DNA of 64,000 nucleotides from DATAOG01 sp963840925 (GTDB lineage: Bacteria; Pseudomonadota; Alphaproteobacteria; Geminicoccales; Geminicoccaceae): the NCBI GenBank assembly GCA_963840925.1, contig CAWJAY010000052.1, positions 14,919 to 78,918 on the forward strand, given 5' to 3'. A model generated the notes under the pieces. The model was not told where the DNA came from. It did no database searches and saw only the letters and a list, made by a program, of their open reading frames with translations. The translations under genes and the position numbers were made by a program. Below, piece after piece: positions 9,645-17,607 of the stretch. Each line of letters starts with the position of its first letter. Within the stretch, counting starts at the first letter, position 1.

Positions 9645-11293
9645 CTGGCCGCCAGGCTGCGATTGCTGCCTTGGTCCCGCCGATCGCGGCGGGTGCGACC
9701 GAGAGCCGGCGCAGGCCTGCGGCGAGCAGCTGAGGGACGAGCGCCGGGTCTGCCGCCATCTCGCCGCGAAGGCTCACTTCCTTGCCCAGCCGGCTGCCGA
9801 CCTCGACCACGCGGGAGATCAGCTCCAGCACGGCCGGATCGCTCGGCCGTTAGAGGTTGGCGACCGCAGGCTGGTCGCGGCTCGCCGCCATCACGTACTG
9901 GACCAGATCGTTGCTGCCGATCGAGAAGAAATCCGCCGCAAAGGCGGCGATGTTCAAAGCTGCGGCCGGGACCTCGACCATCATGCCGAGCGCCGGCCGG
10001 GCGGCCGCGAGCCCGGCCGCCGCGACCTCGGCCAGCACCTCATCGAACAGCGCGACGAAGGCCTCGAACTCGTCGGGCGCGCTGACCATCGGCGCCATGA
10101 CCTTGAGCGGGCCCTGCGCGGCCGCGCGCGCCAGCGCCCGCAGCTGGACGCGGAACACGTCCCGCCGGGTCAGCGAGAGCCGGAGCCCCCGCAGCCCGAG
10201 GAACGGATTGCGCTCGCCTTCGGGCGTCAGGCCCGGGATCGGCTTGTCGCCGCCGGCATCCAGCGTGCGGATGACCACCGGCCGGCGGTCGGCCCAGCGT
10301 AGCACCCGGGCGTAGGCGCAAAATTGAGTCTCCTCATCGGGCAACTCCGCGCCCTGGAACAGGAACTCGGTGCGCGTCAGGCCGATGCCATCGCAATGGC
10401 GCGGATCGAGCGCGGCGAGCAGCGCCGGATCGTCGACATTGACGAGCACGAGCACGCGCTCGCCCTCGGCCGTGGCCGCCGGCCGGTCAAGGATCTCCGT
10501 CTCGGTCACCCGGCGCGCGGCCGCCGCCCGCAAGCGCGCTGCGGTCCTGCTCAGCGTCGCGGCATCCGGATTGACGATCAGCCTTCCCGCTTCGCCATCG
10601 AGCACGGCCGGCGCGCCCTCGGCGAGCCGCTCGAAGGCGTCGCCCAGGCCGACCACGAGTGGCGTCCCGCGCGCCCGCGCCAGAAGCGCCACATGGCCGG
10701 CCGCGCTGCCCGCCTTGAGGGCAGCGCCGCAGTAACGTGTCCAGTCGGTCTCGAGAAAGCGGGATGGCGAGAGGTCCTCGGCGACCAGGATGGCGTGCCC
10801 GGCGCCGTTGCCGCCTTCCGCGGGAGCGGCGGGCCCCAGCGCCTCGAGCACCCGGTCGCGCAGATCGGCGAGATCGCCGGCGCGCGCCGCGAAGGTCTCG
10901 TCCTCGCCGGCGGCGTACTCCGAGATCTCGCGCTCGAGCACCGCCACCCAGGCGTGATCCGCCGCTTCGCCCGCAGCGATTCGAGCCCAAATCGGGCCGG
11001 TCAGCTCGTCGTCCTCGAGCAGCGCTGCCTGGAACTCAAGGATCTCGGCCGCGATCGGCTCGGCCCCGGCTGCGAGCGCCTCGAGCTGTGCGCCGGCCTT
11101 GGCCATGGCCGCGGCGAGCGCCGCGCGCTCTTCGGCCGGGGCGCCCGCCACGCGGCGCATGGCTGGTCCGGCCTGACGCAGCCGCAGAACGCCACTCGGA
11201 CCCGTCGCCCACCATCTCGCGTGCCATGGCCGCGGCGCCCTCTGCGACCAGCGCCGAGTGCGAGACGATCACGATCGCGACCTGCCCGGCCAT
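9616..11293 (-). pseudogene. dhaM: DhaM-type phosphotransferase (EIIA/EI), internal deletion plus nonsense codon
   Basis: DhaM passes phosphate from PEP to the dihydroxyacetone kinase subunit DhaL. The ATG at 11293, overlapping the dhaL stop, begins the EIIA domain (AIVIVSHSALVAEGAAAMA). After about 35 residues the frame is lost and the enzyme-I domain starts at about 11190. The rest of EIIA and the whole HPr domain are missing. The EI part keeps its His loop (GSAAGHVALLARARGTP) and the signature TRTEFLF. At 9850-9852 an in-frame TAA follows VAN-L, after which the same frame continues RPSDPAVLELI to 9616. Three lesions make it a pseudogene. Confidence 0.75.
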
Positions 11294-11489
11294 CTCAACT
11301 CTCTGCGGCCAGCACAGCACAGACGGCGGCGATCAGAAGCGCGCTCGAGCGGGCGCCGGGGTCGAGATGGCCGATCGAGCGCTCGCCCAGATAGGATGCG
11401 CGGCCCTTGGTCGCCTTGATTTCCCTGGTGCGGGCGAGTCCCTCATCGGCCGCCGTCAGCACCCGCGCCGTCAACTCAGCCGTGCTCAG

Positions 11490-12660
11490 AGAGACCTCTG
11501 CGAAAGGGTTCGTGGAGAGTTGAGGTAAGGAAGGGCGGGGTCGCTTTGCTGGGTGGCGTGCCGCAGAGCGGCAGTGGCGAGGGGATGGCAGGCGGCAACT
11601 GCCCAGTGGGGCGGGTCGTGACCGACGCGGGGTCGTGCCGGAGGTCAGCGGGTGAGGACATCGGCGCGGCGCAGGTTGAGGGCGAGGCACAGGAGGTCGA
11701 GATGGGTGGCGTTGCGAGCGAGGCCGCGATAGCGCACGCGGGTCCAGCCATAGTGGCGCTTGAGGGTGCCGAACACCCGCTCGATCGCCGACCGGATCGG
11801 CACCAGCGCCCGGTTGCGCGCGACCTCCGCCCGGGTGAGCGGGCGGCGGTTGCCGCGCCGCAGGATGCCGTCGCCGATGCCGCACGCCGCCAGCGCCGCC
11901 CGGCGCGCCAGGCTGTCGTAGGCCTTGTCGGCGTAGACCGCGGCCTCGTCGCCGAGGATCAGCGCGTCCGCGACCAGCGTCTCGTTGACGTTGGCCGCCG
12001 TGAGGCGGGTCCGGCGCACCAGGCCCGAGCCCTGATCGACCGCCAGATGCGCCTTGAAGCCGAAGAACGCCCGGCCCCGGCGCCGGGCGAAGCCCGCCTC
12101 GCGCTCGACCGTCACCGGCCGTCCGTCGGGCCCCTTACGCACGTCCGCATCGGCCTCGATCAGGGTCGCATCGATCAGGGTGCCGCGGCGCAGGACCAGG
12201 CCCTTGGCCGCCAACTGGGCCTCGACCGCGGCCAGCAGCCGCGCGCTCAGTGCGCGCCGCACGAGCTCGCCGCGGAAGCGGCAGATCGTGGTCTCGTCCG
12301 GCACCGGGCCGTCGAGCGGCAGGCCGGCGAACCGGCGAAAGCTGAGGCGGTCGGCCAGCGCCTCCTCGAGCTCGGGATCGGACAGCCCGTACCACTGCGC
12401 CAGCAGCAGCACCCGCAGCATCACGAGCGGCGGATAGCCGGGACGGCCGGTGGGCGCCGCCCGCAGATCGCCCAGCACCGCCTCCAGCGCCGGCCAGTCC
12501 AGCACCACGAAGATCCGCGCCAGCCGCTCGCCACTCTTGCCGCCACTCACCAGCGCCTCGGCCAAACTCAGCTGCCGCGTCTCGCGTCGCATCACCACCT
12601 CCGCCAAACCCCGTCCAGCGACCATCAACCACAAATCGACCGGGTTTTGCAGAGGTCTCT
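11490..12660 (-). mobile_element. IS5-family insertion sequence, 1171 bp
   Basis: Both ends carry the inverted repeat AGAGACCTCTGC(G/A)AAA (15 of 16 bases match). The element is flanked by the direct repeat CAG at 11487-11489 and 12661-12663. It holds one transposase gene on the minus strand and lies inside dhaL in the same orientation. The clean ends and intact transposase point to a recent insertion. Confidence 0.9.
11645..12634 (-). CDS. IS5-family transposase
   Basis: A 329-residue DDE transposase. The N-terminal DNA-binding region contains RPGYPPLVMLRVLLLAQWYGLSD and the DUF772-like LSFRRFAGLPL. Catalytic acids are seen in order: Asp in GTLIDATLIEAD, Asp in AVYADKAYDS and Glu in IERVFGTLKRHYGWTRVRYRG. 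The full length and unbroken frame suggest an active enzyme. The ATG used gives MWLMVAGRG; the internal ATG three codons later is an equal option. It has no accessory frame. Confidence 0.9.
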   Translation of the reverse strand: MWLMVAGRGLAEVVMRRETRQLSLAEALVSGGKSGERLARIFVVLDWPALEAVLGDLRAAPTGRPGYPPLVMLRVLLLAQWYGLSDPELEEALADRLSFRRFAGLPLDGPVPDETTICRFRGELVRRALSARLLAAVEAQLAAKGLVLRRGTLIDATLIEADADVRKGPDGRPVTVEREAGFARRRGRAFFGFKAHLAVDQGSGLVRRTRLTAANVNETLVADALILGDEAAVYADKAYDSLARRAALAACGIGDGILRRGNRRPLTRAEVARNRALVPIRSAIERVFGTLKRHYGWTRVRYRGLARNATHLDLLCLALNLRRADVLTR

Positions 12661-13098
12661 CAGACCGGCTGCGGCGCCCATGCGCAGCGCGTCCAGCGTC
12701 GGCACCAGGACGTCGAGCATGGTCTTCTCGCCGGCATCCGACTTGCCGCGCCGCTTCACTGCCTCGACGCCCTCGGCGAGCATTACCGCGAGCCCCTGCG
12801 GGCCGGCCGGCGCCTCGGCCGCCGCCTTGCCCATGGCCATGAGCAGGCTGCCGTAGAGCGGGCCCGAGGCGCCACCCACCTTCATGACCAGCGCCATGCC
12901 GGCTTTCTGCAGCGCATGGCCGAGCGGGAGCACTGTCAGCTCGTCGCGCACCGCGGCGATCGCGTCGAAGCCGCGCCGCAGGTTGAGCCCGTGGTCGCCA
13001 TCGCCGATCGCCTGATCGAGCGCGGTGAGCTCGTCCGCGTGCTCGCGCACGGTCGCAACCGCAGCATCGAGCAGCCGCCCGGCCCGCTCAGGTGACAT

Positions 13099-13427
13099 GA
13101 CGCGTTCTCTCTCTCGAGCCCGGCAAAGCGCGCCGACGCCTCCCGATCCTTGGGCCGCGTCGAAGACCAGGGCTGCGCCCGAGCGTGCCACGATCATCGT
13201 AGATTTGCCAGGCAAGCAACGGCCAGCAGCGCCTGAACCCTCAGGTCGCCCGCATCGAGCAGTGCCACCCGCCCAGCGCCGAGTTGGTCCAGCGCCAGCA
13301 GGCGCGCGCTCTCGCGGCCGCGCGGCACCACCACGTCCTCCGGGCGGCCACGACCGTGTCGGCGCGAGCCTCGGCACCGGCATGCGTGCAGGGACGGAGG
13401 TGGAAGAGCTGAAATGCGGGAAGCGCT
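13099..13427. other. gap between dhaL and tRNA-His
   Basis: About 330 bp upstream of dhaL, where dhaK might be expected. A minus-strand frame reads EDVVVPRGRESARLLALDQLGAGRVALL, which has protein-like composition, but I cannot assign it and it ends in a stop near 13197. It may be a leftover of the lost upstream gene. Confidence 0.3.
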
Positions 13428-13505
13428 TGGGGCGAGCAACGGGAGTTGAACCCGTGACCTCCAGAGCCACAATCTGGCGCTCTAACCAGCTGAGCTATGC
13501 CCGCC
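13428..13505 (-). tRNA. tRNA-His (anticodon GTG)
   Basis: Folds as a full cloverleaf on the minus strand. The acceptor is GCGGGCA/TGCTCGC with an extra G-1 opposite C73 and an encoded CCA at 13428-13430. The D-arm is GCTC...GAGC, the anticodon stem CCAGA/TCTGG has loop TTGTGGC, and the T-arm has loop TTCAACT. The G-1:C73 pair is the identity element for histidyl-tRNA synthetase. Confidence 0.97.
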
Positions 13506-13599
13506 GCAAAGGCGCTCCTCTTTAGCCGCCGCCCCGGCCATGGTCAAGCCGCCCCCGGCGGTCGACAAGCGTAGGCCGCTGCCTCGCTCAGGGCAGAAT

Positions 13600-13614
13600 G
13601 CCTATGCATTAGGC
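13600..13614. promoter_or_regulatory. palindrome upstream of glnB
   Basis: GCCTA-TGCAT-TAGGC is a perfect inverted repeat centred about 78 bp before the predicted glnB transcription start. It could be an activator (NtrC-like) site, although it does not match the usual TGCAC-N5-GTGCA core. Confidence 0.3.
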
Positions 13615-13657
13615 AGAACGCAGACGCGAAGCGAACACCACCGGGCCGGCTGCCGGC

Positions 13658-13673
13658 TGGCACGATCCATGCT
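13658..13673 (+). promoter_or_regulatory. sigma54 (-24/-12) promoter of glnBA
   Basis: TGGCACGATCCATGCT matches the sigma54 consensus TGGCACG-N4-TTGCW with one mismatch and correct GG-to-GC spacing. It lies 71 bp before the glnB start. Nitrogen-limited transcription of glnBA from such promoters by NtrC is well known in proteobacteria. Confidence 0.8.
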
Positions 13674-13743
13674 TCAGACGCCAGGATCGGGGGATGCGCG
13701 CGCCTCCTGCCGGTCGCAGCAACTCGGAAGGGTCGGGGCTGTC

Positions 13744-14082
13744 ATGAAGAAGATCGAGGCGATCATCAAGCCGTTCAAGCTGGATGAGGTCAAGGAGGCC
13801 TTGCAGGAGGTCGGCCTCAAAGGCATGACCGTCACCGAGGTCAAGGGCTTCGGCCGCCAGAAGGGCCACACCGAACTCTACCGGGGCGCCGAGTACGTGG
13901 TCGACTTCCTGCCCAAGGTCAAGGTTGAGATCGTGCTCGACGACAGCCTGGTCGACCGCGCCGCCGAGGCGATCCTGGCCGCCGCCAAGACCGACCGGAT
14001 CGGCGACGGCAAGATCTTCATCTACAATCTCGAGGAGGCGATCCGGATCCGCACCGGCGAGCGCGGCCCTGACGCCCTCTGA
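13744..14082 (+). CDS. glnB: nitrogen regulatory protein PII
   Basis: A 112-residue PII signal protein that senses 2-oxoglutarate and ATP/ADP and controls glutamine synthetase adenylylation and NtrB. The T-loop is intact with the uridylylation tyrosine Y51 in YRGAEYVVDFLPK. Both PII signatures are present (start MKKIEAIIKPFKLDEVKEAL and C-terminal RIGDGKIFIYNLEEAIRIRTGE). The internal ATG at 13744 was chosen over longer starts because the family begins at MKKIEAIIKP. It precedes glnA by 113 bp and sits behind a sigma54 promoter, which favours glnB over glnK. Confidence 0.96.
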   Translation: MKKIEAIIKPFKLDEVKEALQEVGLKGMTVTEVKGFGRQKGHTELYRGAEYVVDFLPKVKVEIVLDDSLVDRAAEAILAAAKTDRIGDGKIFIYNLEEAIRIRTGERGPDAL

Positions 14083-14195
14083 TCCCTGGCGAGGCCAGGG
14101 GCCCGCGGCGCACGCGGACCTCGGCAACCTCGAGCGACCGCCATGTCGAAGCGAGCCCTGAGCAGCACGGTTCAAGCAAGAAAGGAATTCCGCCC

Positions 14196-15626
14196 ATGAT
14201 GCTGGGATGCAAGACGCCGGACGACGTCATGAAGGCGATCAAGGACCAAGATGTCCAGATCGTCGATCTCCGCTTTGTCGACCTGCCCGGCATGTGGCAG
14301 CACACCTCCTACCCCGCCGCCGCGATCGATCTCGAAGCGATCGACGAGGGCCTGGGCTTCGATGGCTCCTCGATCCGCGGCTTCCAGGAGATCCACGCCT
14401 CCGACATGCTGCTGATGCCGGACGAGACCACCGCCTTCATCGACCCGTTCTGCGTCCACAAGACGGTGGTCCTGATCTGCGACGTCCGCGACCCGGTGAC
14501 CAAGGAATACTACTCGCGCGACCCGCGCGGCGTCGCCCGCAAGGCCGAGGAGTTCCTCAACACGACCGGGATCGGCACGCGCGCCTTCTTCGGCCCCGAG
14601 GCCGAGTTCTTCGTGTTCGACGACGTCCGCTACGGCCAGAGCATCAACTTCGGCAGCTACCACATCGATTTGGTCGAGGGCCACTGGAACATGGCCAGGG
14701 ACGAGGGCCCCAACCTCGCCCACAAGATCCGGCCCAAGGAGGGCTACTTCCCGGCGCCGCCCTCGGACACGCTGATGGACATCCGCTCCGAGATGGTGCT
14801 GACGATGCAGGAGATCGGGATCCCGATCGAGGCCCATCACCACGAGGTCGCGACCGCCGGCCAGTGCGAGATCGACATGCGGTTCGATACGCTGGTCCGG
14901 ATGGCCGACAAGCTGATCAAGTACAAGTACGTGGTCAAGAACGTCGCCAAGAAGCACGGCAAGACCGCGACCTTCATGCCCAAGCCGCTGTTCGCCGACA
15001 ACGGTTCGGGCATGCACGTGCACCAGTCGATCTGGGACGGCGACAAGCCGCTGTTCGGCGACCCGGCGGCCTACGGCGGCCTCAGCCAGACCGCGCGCTA
15101 CTACGTCGGCGGGCTCTTGAGGCACGCGCCGGCGCTGCTCGCCTTCGCCGCGCCCACGGTCAACTCCTACCACCGCCTGGTGCCCGGCTACGAGGCGCCG
15201 GTCAACCTCGCCTGGTCGGTCCGCAACCGCTCGGCCGCGGTCCGGATCCCGATGTACTCCGACAGCCCCAAGGCCAAGCGCGCCGAGTTCCGCTGCCCGG
15301 ACCCCGCCTGCAACCCGTATCTCGCGTTCGCAGCGATGCTGATGGCAGGCCTCGATGGCATCAAGAACAAGATCGACCCGGGCGACCCGGTCGACAAGAA
15401 CATCTATGACTTGCCGCCGGAGGAACTGGCCGGCATCCCGACCGTGCCGGGCTCGCTGCCCGAGGCCCTGAGCGCGCTCGAGGCCGATCAGGACTTCCTG
15501 ATGGAGGGCGAGGTGTTCACCCAGGACTTCATCGAGAACTTCCTCACCTACAAGCGCGAGAAGGAGGTCGACGAGATCCGCCTGCGCCCGCACCCCTACG
15601 AGTTCGTCCTCTACTACGACATCTAG
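14196..15626 (+). CDS. glnA: glutamine synthetase type I
   Basis: Catalyses ATP-dependent amidation of glutamate with ammonium as a cytoplasmic dodecamer. It has 476 residues, the family length. Visible landmarks are GLGFDGSSIRGF near the N-terminus, the metal-binding FFGPEAEFFVFD, the ATP-site FADNGSGMHVHQS and HRLVPGYEAPVNLAWS. The adenylylation tyrosine is Y404 in DKNIYDLPPEE, so the enzyme should be regulated by GlnE together with PII. The start is ATG-ATG; the second may be used. A strong terminator follows. Confidence 0.97.
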   Translation: MMLGCKTPDDVMKAIKDQDVQIVDLRFVDLPGMWQHTSYPAAAIDLEAIDEGLGFDGSSIRGFQEIHASDMLLMPDETTAFIDPFCVHKTVVLICDVRDPVTKEYYSRDPRGVARKAEEFLNTTGIGTRAFFGPEAEFFVFDDVRYGQSINFGSYHIDLVEGHWNMARDEGPNLAHKIRPKEGYFPAPPSDTLMDIRSEMVLTMQEIGIPIEAHHHEVATAGQCEIDMRFDTLVRMADKLIKYKYVVKNVAKKHGKTATFMPKPLFADNGSGMHVHQSIWDGDKPLFGDPAAYGGLSQTARYYVGGLLRHAPALLAFAAPTVNSYHRLVPGYEAPVNLAWSVRNRSAAVRIPMYSDSPKAKRAEFRCPDPACNPYLAFAAMLMAGLDGIKNKIDPGDPVDKNIYDLPPEELAGIPTVPGSLPEALSALEADQDFLMEGEVFTQDFIENFLTYKREKEVDEIRLRPHPYEFVLYYDI

Positions 15627-15751
15627 GGCTCAAGCTGCGCGCAGCGCGGTAGCCAGCCAAGAGAAGGCACTTATGCAGCGCCTGCGGGCCGAACTTTGAC
15701 CTCGGGCGGCCATCACCGCGGCCGCCTGGCAGCAGCTAGCCTCCCTGGACT

Positions 15752-15785
15752 GGGCGGGTCGCCTTCGGGCCCGCCCGCTTTTTGT
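15752..15785 (+). terminator. rho-independent terminator of glnBA
   Basis: GGGCGGG and CCCGCCC form a perfect 7-bp stem around TCGCCTTCGGG, followed by GCTTTTTG. It ends the glnBA transcript. Confidence 0.88.
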
Positions 15786-15907
15786 AAGACCCGCCCCAGA
15801 GCCTCACCCCTCCGAGGCGGCAGTTCTGCTCACAGTGACCCGGATTGCCGGTCCGGCGAGCGGGTCTGGTGAGGCGTCGCAGCAACCACCTCACCACTTG
15901 ACGAGCT

Positions 15908-17542
15908 TCAGGTCCGGTCCGACGAGGTGGCCGAACTCTCCGGGCGTCCCATGGCTGCGTCGTGAGTGAAGTGGGCGCCGTACCAGACCACGACGTCGGC
16001 GCCGTTGATCGGCTCCCCGGTCAGCCACGCATCCAACCCTGCTTCATAAGGCGGTCCGACGGCCACGACGCCGTCATCGATCTCCGTGCCATGGTAGCGC
16101 AGGATCCATACGTCGCCGCGCGCGAACGGCCAATCGGGCGCGGCGGTCGCCACCCCGTCGTGTGCCCCGGGAATAATGTCGTAGGCCTCACCGGTAGCCT
16201 TGTTCCGTACCCGCCACCTCCGTCGGCGCGCCGGATCACGAGGACGGCGGATCTCGTAGAGCTTGTCGTGCCAGCGGGCGCTGCCAACAAGCGGCGGGTC
16301 ATTGAACTCGCTGATCATGTTATTGCCGGCGGTGCGCAGATCGAAGTCGAGTCGCCAATAGGCGTGGTGGTAATGCACGTTGCAGACGCATGAGTTGCTG
16401 ACTGCGGAAAAGCCAAAGCGCGGCCGTATCGTGCCGTTGGAGTGCAGCCTCCATTGACTGACGTACCGGTACCATCCCGCTTCCATTTCGCTCACCAACA
16501 CGACCTCCTGACCCTGCACATGGATCGCGACACCGAGGTAATTGCCGATGTCCGAACCGGTATCGAGGATCGTGGTCGCGGGTGCGGGGCAGAGACGGAA
16601 CCCAGGCGCGACATCGCTGCCATTGGCCTGGATCATTCCTTCCTCGTCCTGCCAGTCGCGGTAAGGGCCACAGGCATCGCCGTCGTATTTGACGTTCAGG
16701 ATCGGCACGTGTGCGCGGTAGAGCACGCGCTTTCCGCGATAATCTACGTAGCGCAGCTCGATCCCGGAGCCGTTGGTCCCGGAAGACGCCGCCGGACGCA
16801 CGACTAAGAATCTCCACAGCCTGACGCCGCCTTGGGTGACAGTAACCCACGCGCTTCCCGCCACGCTGCTGGCTGTCGACTGGCTCGCATCGGGTCGACC
16901 GCAAATCGGATTGTGAGCCGCCGAGGTCTCCGGGGCGCGCCCGCGGGCGCTGTTGGCAAAGCGGATCACTTGGCGCTTGATCATGTTCACACCCACGATC
17001 TCATGCCCTTCCGTGCCTTCGCGCGGCATCAGGCCGACCGCGATCGTGCGCTCCACACGGCCATCGGGCAGTTCCTCGCGGATGAGTGGCGGCATCGGGC
17101 GATAGGCCACCAGCCGTTCTTCACGCAGGGCTCCTCGTAATTCTGAGTTCGCCATCGCGATGCGAACGGCCTCGGCGAACTCATCGGCGCTGGGCCGTGG
17201 CTGGACAGCCAACTCGGTGACTTCCAGGGTCGCCGGCTGCGCCCGCGCACCCGTCGCCACCACTGTGCGGTTGTTGGTATAGTCGAAGAAAATCGCGCGA
17301 AAGCGGCTCGGCGGCTTCGGCCTGACAGGCTTCATTTCCGGCTCGGGAGCGATTGTCCCGATCCCCAGCAAACGGTACCTGGTTTTCTCGAGCAACGCCT
17401 GCACCGTGCGATGCTGGGATACGGTCTGAGCGAGCGCCTGCATCTCTTCCGGTGTGGGACCGAATGGCGCCATCTGCACCTTGATCTCTCTCTTCGCGGC
17501 GCCGCTGCCGTCCCTCGAACGCTTTCTTGTTGGCTTAGCCAT
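15908..17542 (-). CDS. divergent copper amine oxidase-like protein
   Basis: A 544-residue protein whose second half follows the copper amine oxidase fold. IELRYVDYRGKRVLYRAHVPI matches the start of the catalytic domain. D299 (WQDEE) is at the catalytic-base position. H390 and H392 (VHYHH) and H527 (VVVWYGAHFTHD) are at the three copper-ligand positions. The topaquinone precursor motif, normally N-Y-[DE]-Y, is here W357-Y358-R359-Y360, so the tyrosine is kept but both neighbours are changed. The N-terminus is Lys/Arg-rich with no export signal. The alignment is by eye. The gene stands alone beside an IS256 element; activity as an amine oxidase is uncertain. Confidence 0.7.
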   Translation of the reverse strand: MAKPTRKRSRDGSGAAKREIKVQMAPFGPTPEEMQALAQTVSQHRTVQALLEKTRYRLLGIGTIAPEPEMKPVRPKPPSRFRAIFFDYTNNRTVVATGARAQPATLEVTELAVQPRPSADEFAEAVRIAMANSELRGALREERLVAYRPMPPLIREELPDGRVERTIAVGLMPREGTEGHEIVGVNMIKRQVIRFANSARGRAPETSAAHNPICGRPDASQSTASSVAGSAWVTVTQGGVRLWRFLVVRPAASSGTNGSGIELRYVDYRGKRVLYRAHVPILNVKYDGDACGPYRDWQDEEGMIQANGSDVAPGFRLCPAPATTILDTGSDIGNYLGVAIHVQGQEVVLVSEMEAGWYRYVSQWRLHSNGTIRPRFGFSAVSNSCVCNVHYHHAYWRLDFDLRTAGNNMISEFNDPPLVGSARWHDKLYEIRRPRDPARRRRWRVRNKATGEAYDIIPGAHDGVATAAPDWPFARGDVWILRYHGTEIDDGVVAVGPPYEAGLDAWLTGEPINGADVVVWYGAHFTHDAAMGRPESSATSSDRT

Positions 17543-17607
17543 ATGATCTCACCCTCATTTCCACAGTCATTGAACGTATTTCACTTCTATTGTTAATGGT
17601 TATCTTA

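Larger units (their letters stand above)
11295..13098 (-). pseudogene. dhaL: dihydroxyacetone kinase subunit DhaL, split by an IS element
   Basis: DhaL is the ADP-binding subunit of PEP-dependent dihydroxyacetone kinase. The N-terminal part (ATG 13098) shows the nucleotide/Mg site LDQAIGDGDHGLNLRRGF and KVGGASGPLYG, then stops at MGAAAGL. The sequence resumes beyond the insertion at 11486 as STAELTARVLTAADEGLARTR and ends GERSIGHLDPGARSS...AAES at 11295. Removing 11490-12660 plus one copy of the 3-bp repeat restores one uninterrupted frame of about 210 residues, the normal length. dhaM follows with overlapping stop/start. No dhaK is seen upstream. Confidence 0.85.

Noticed and set aside
11546..12856. 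A 436-codon plus-strand frame across the IS5 element
   Set aside because: It is rich in Gln/Arg/His as expected for the reverse of a high-GC transposase gene and crosses the element boundary.
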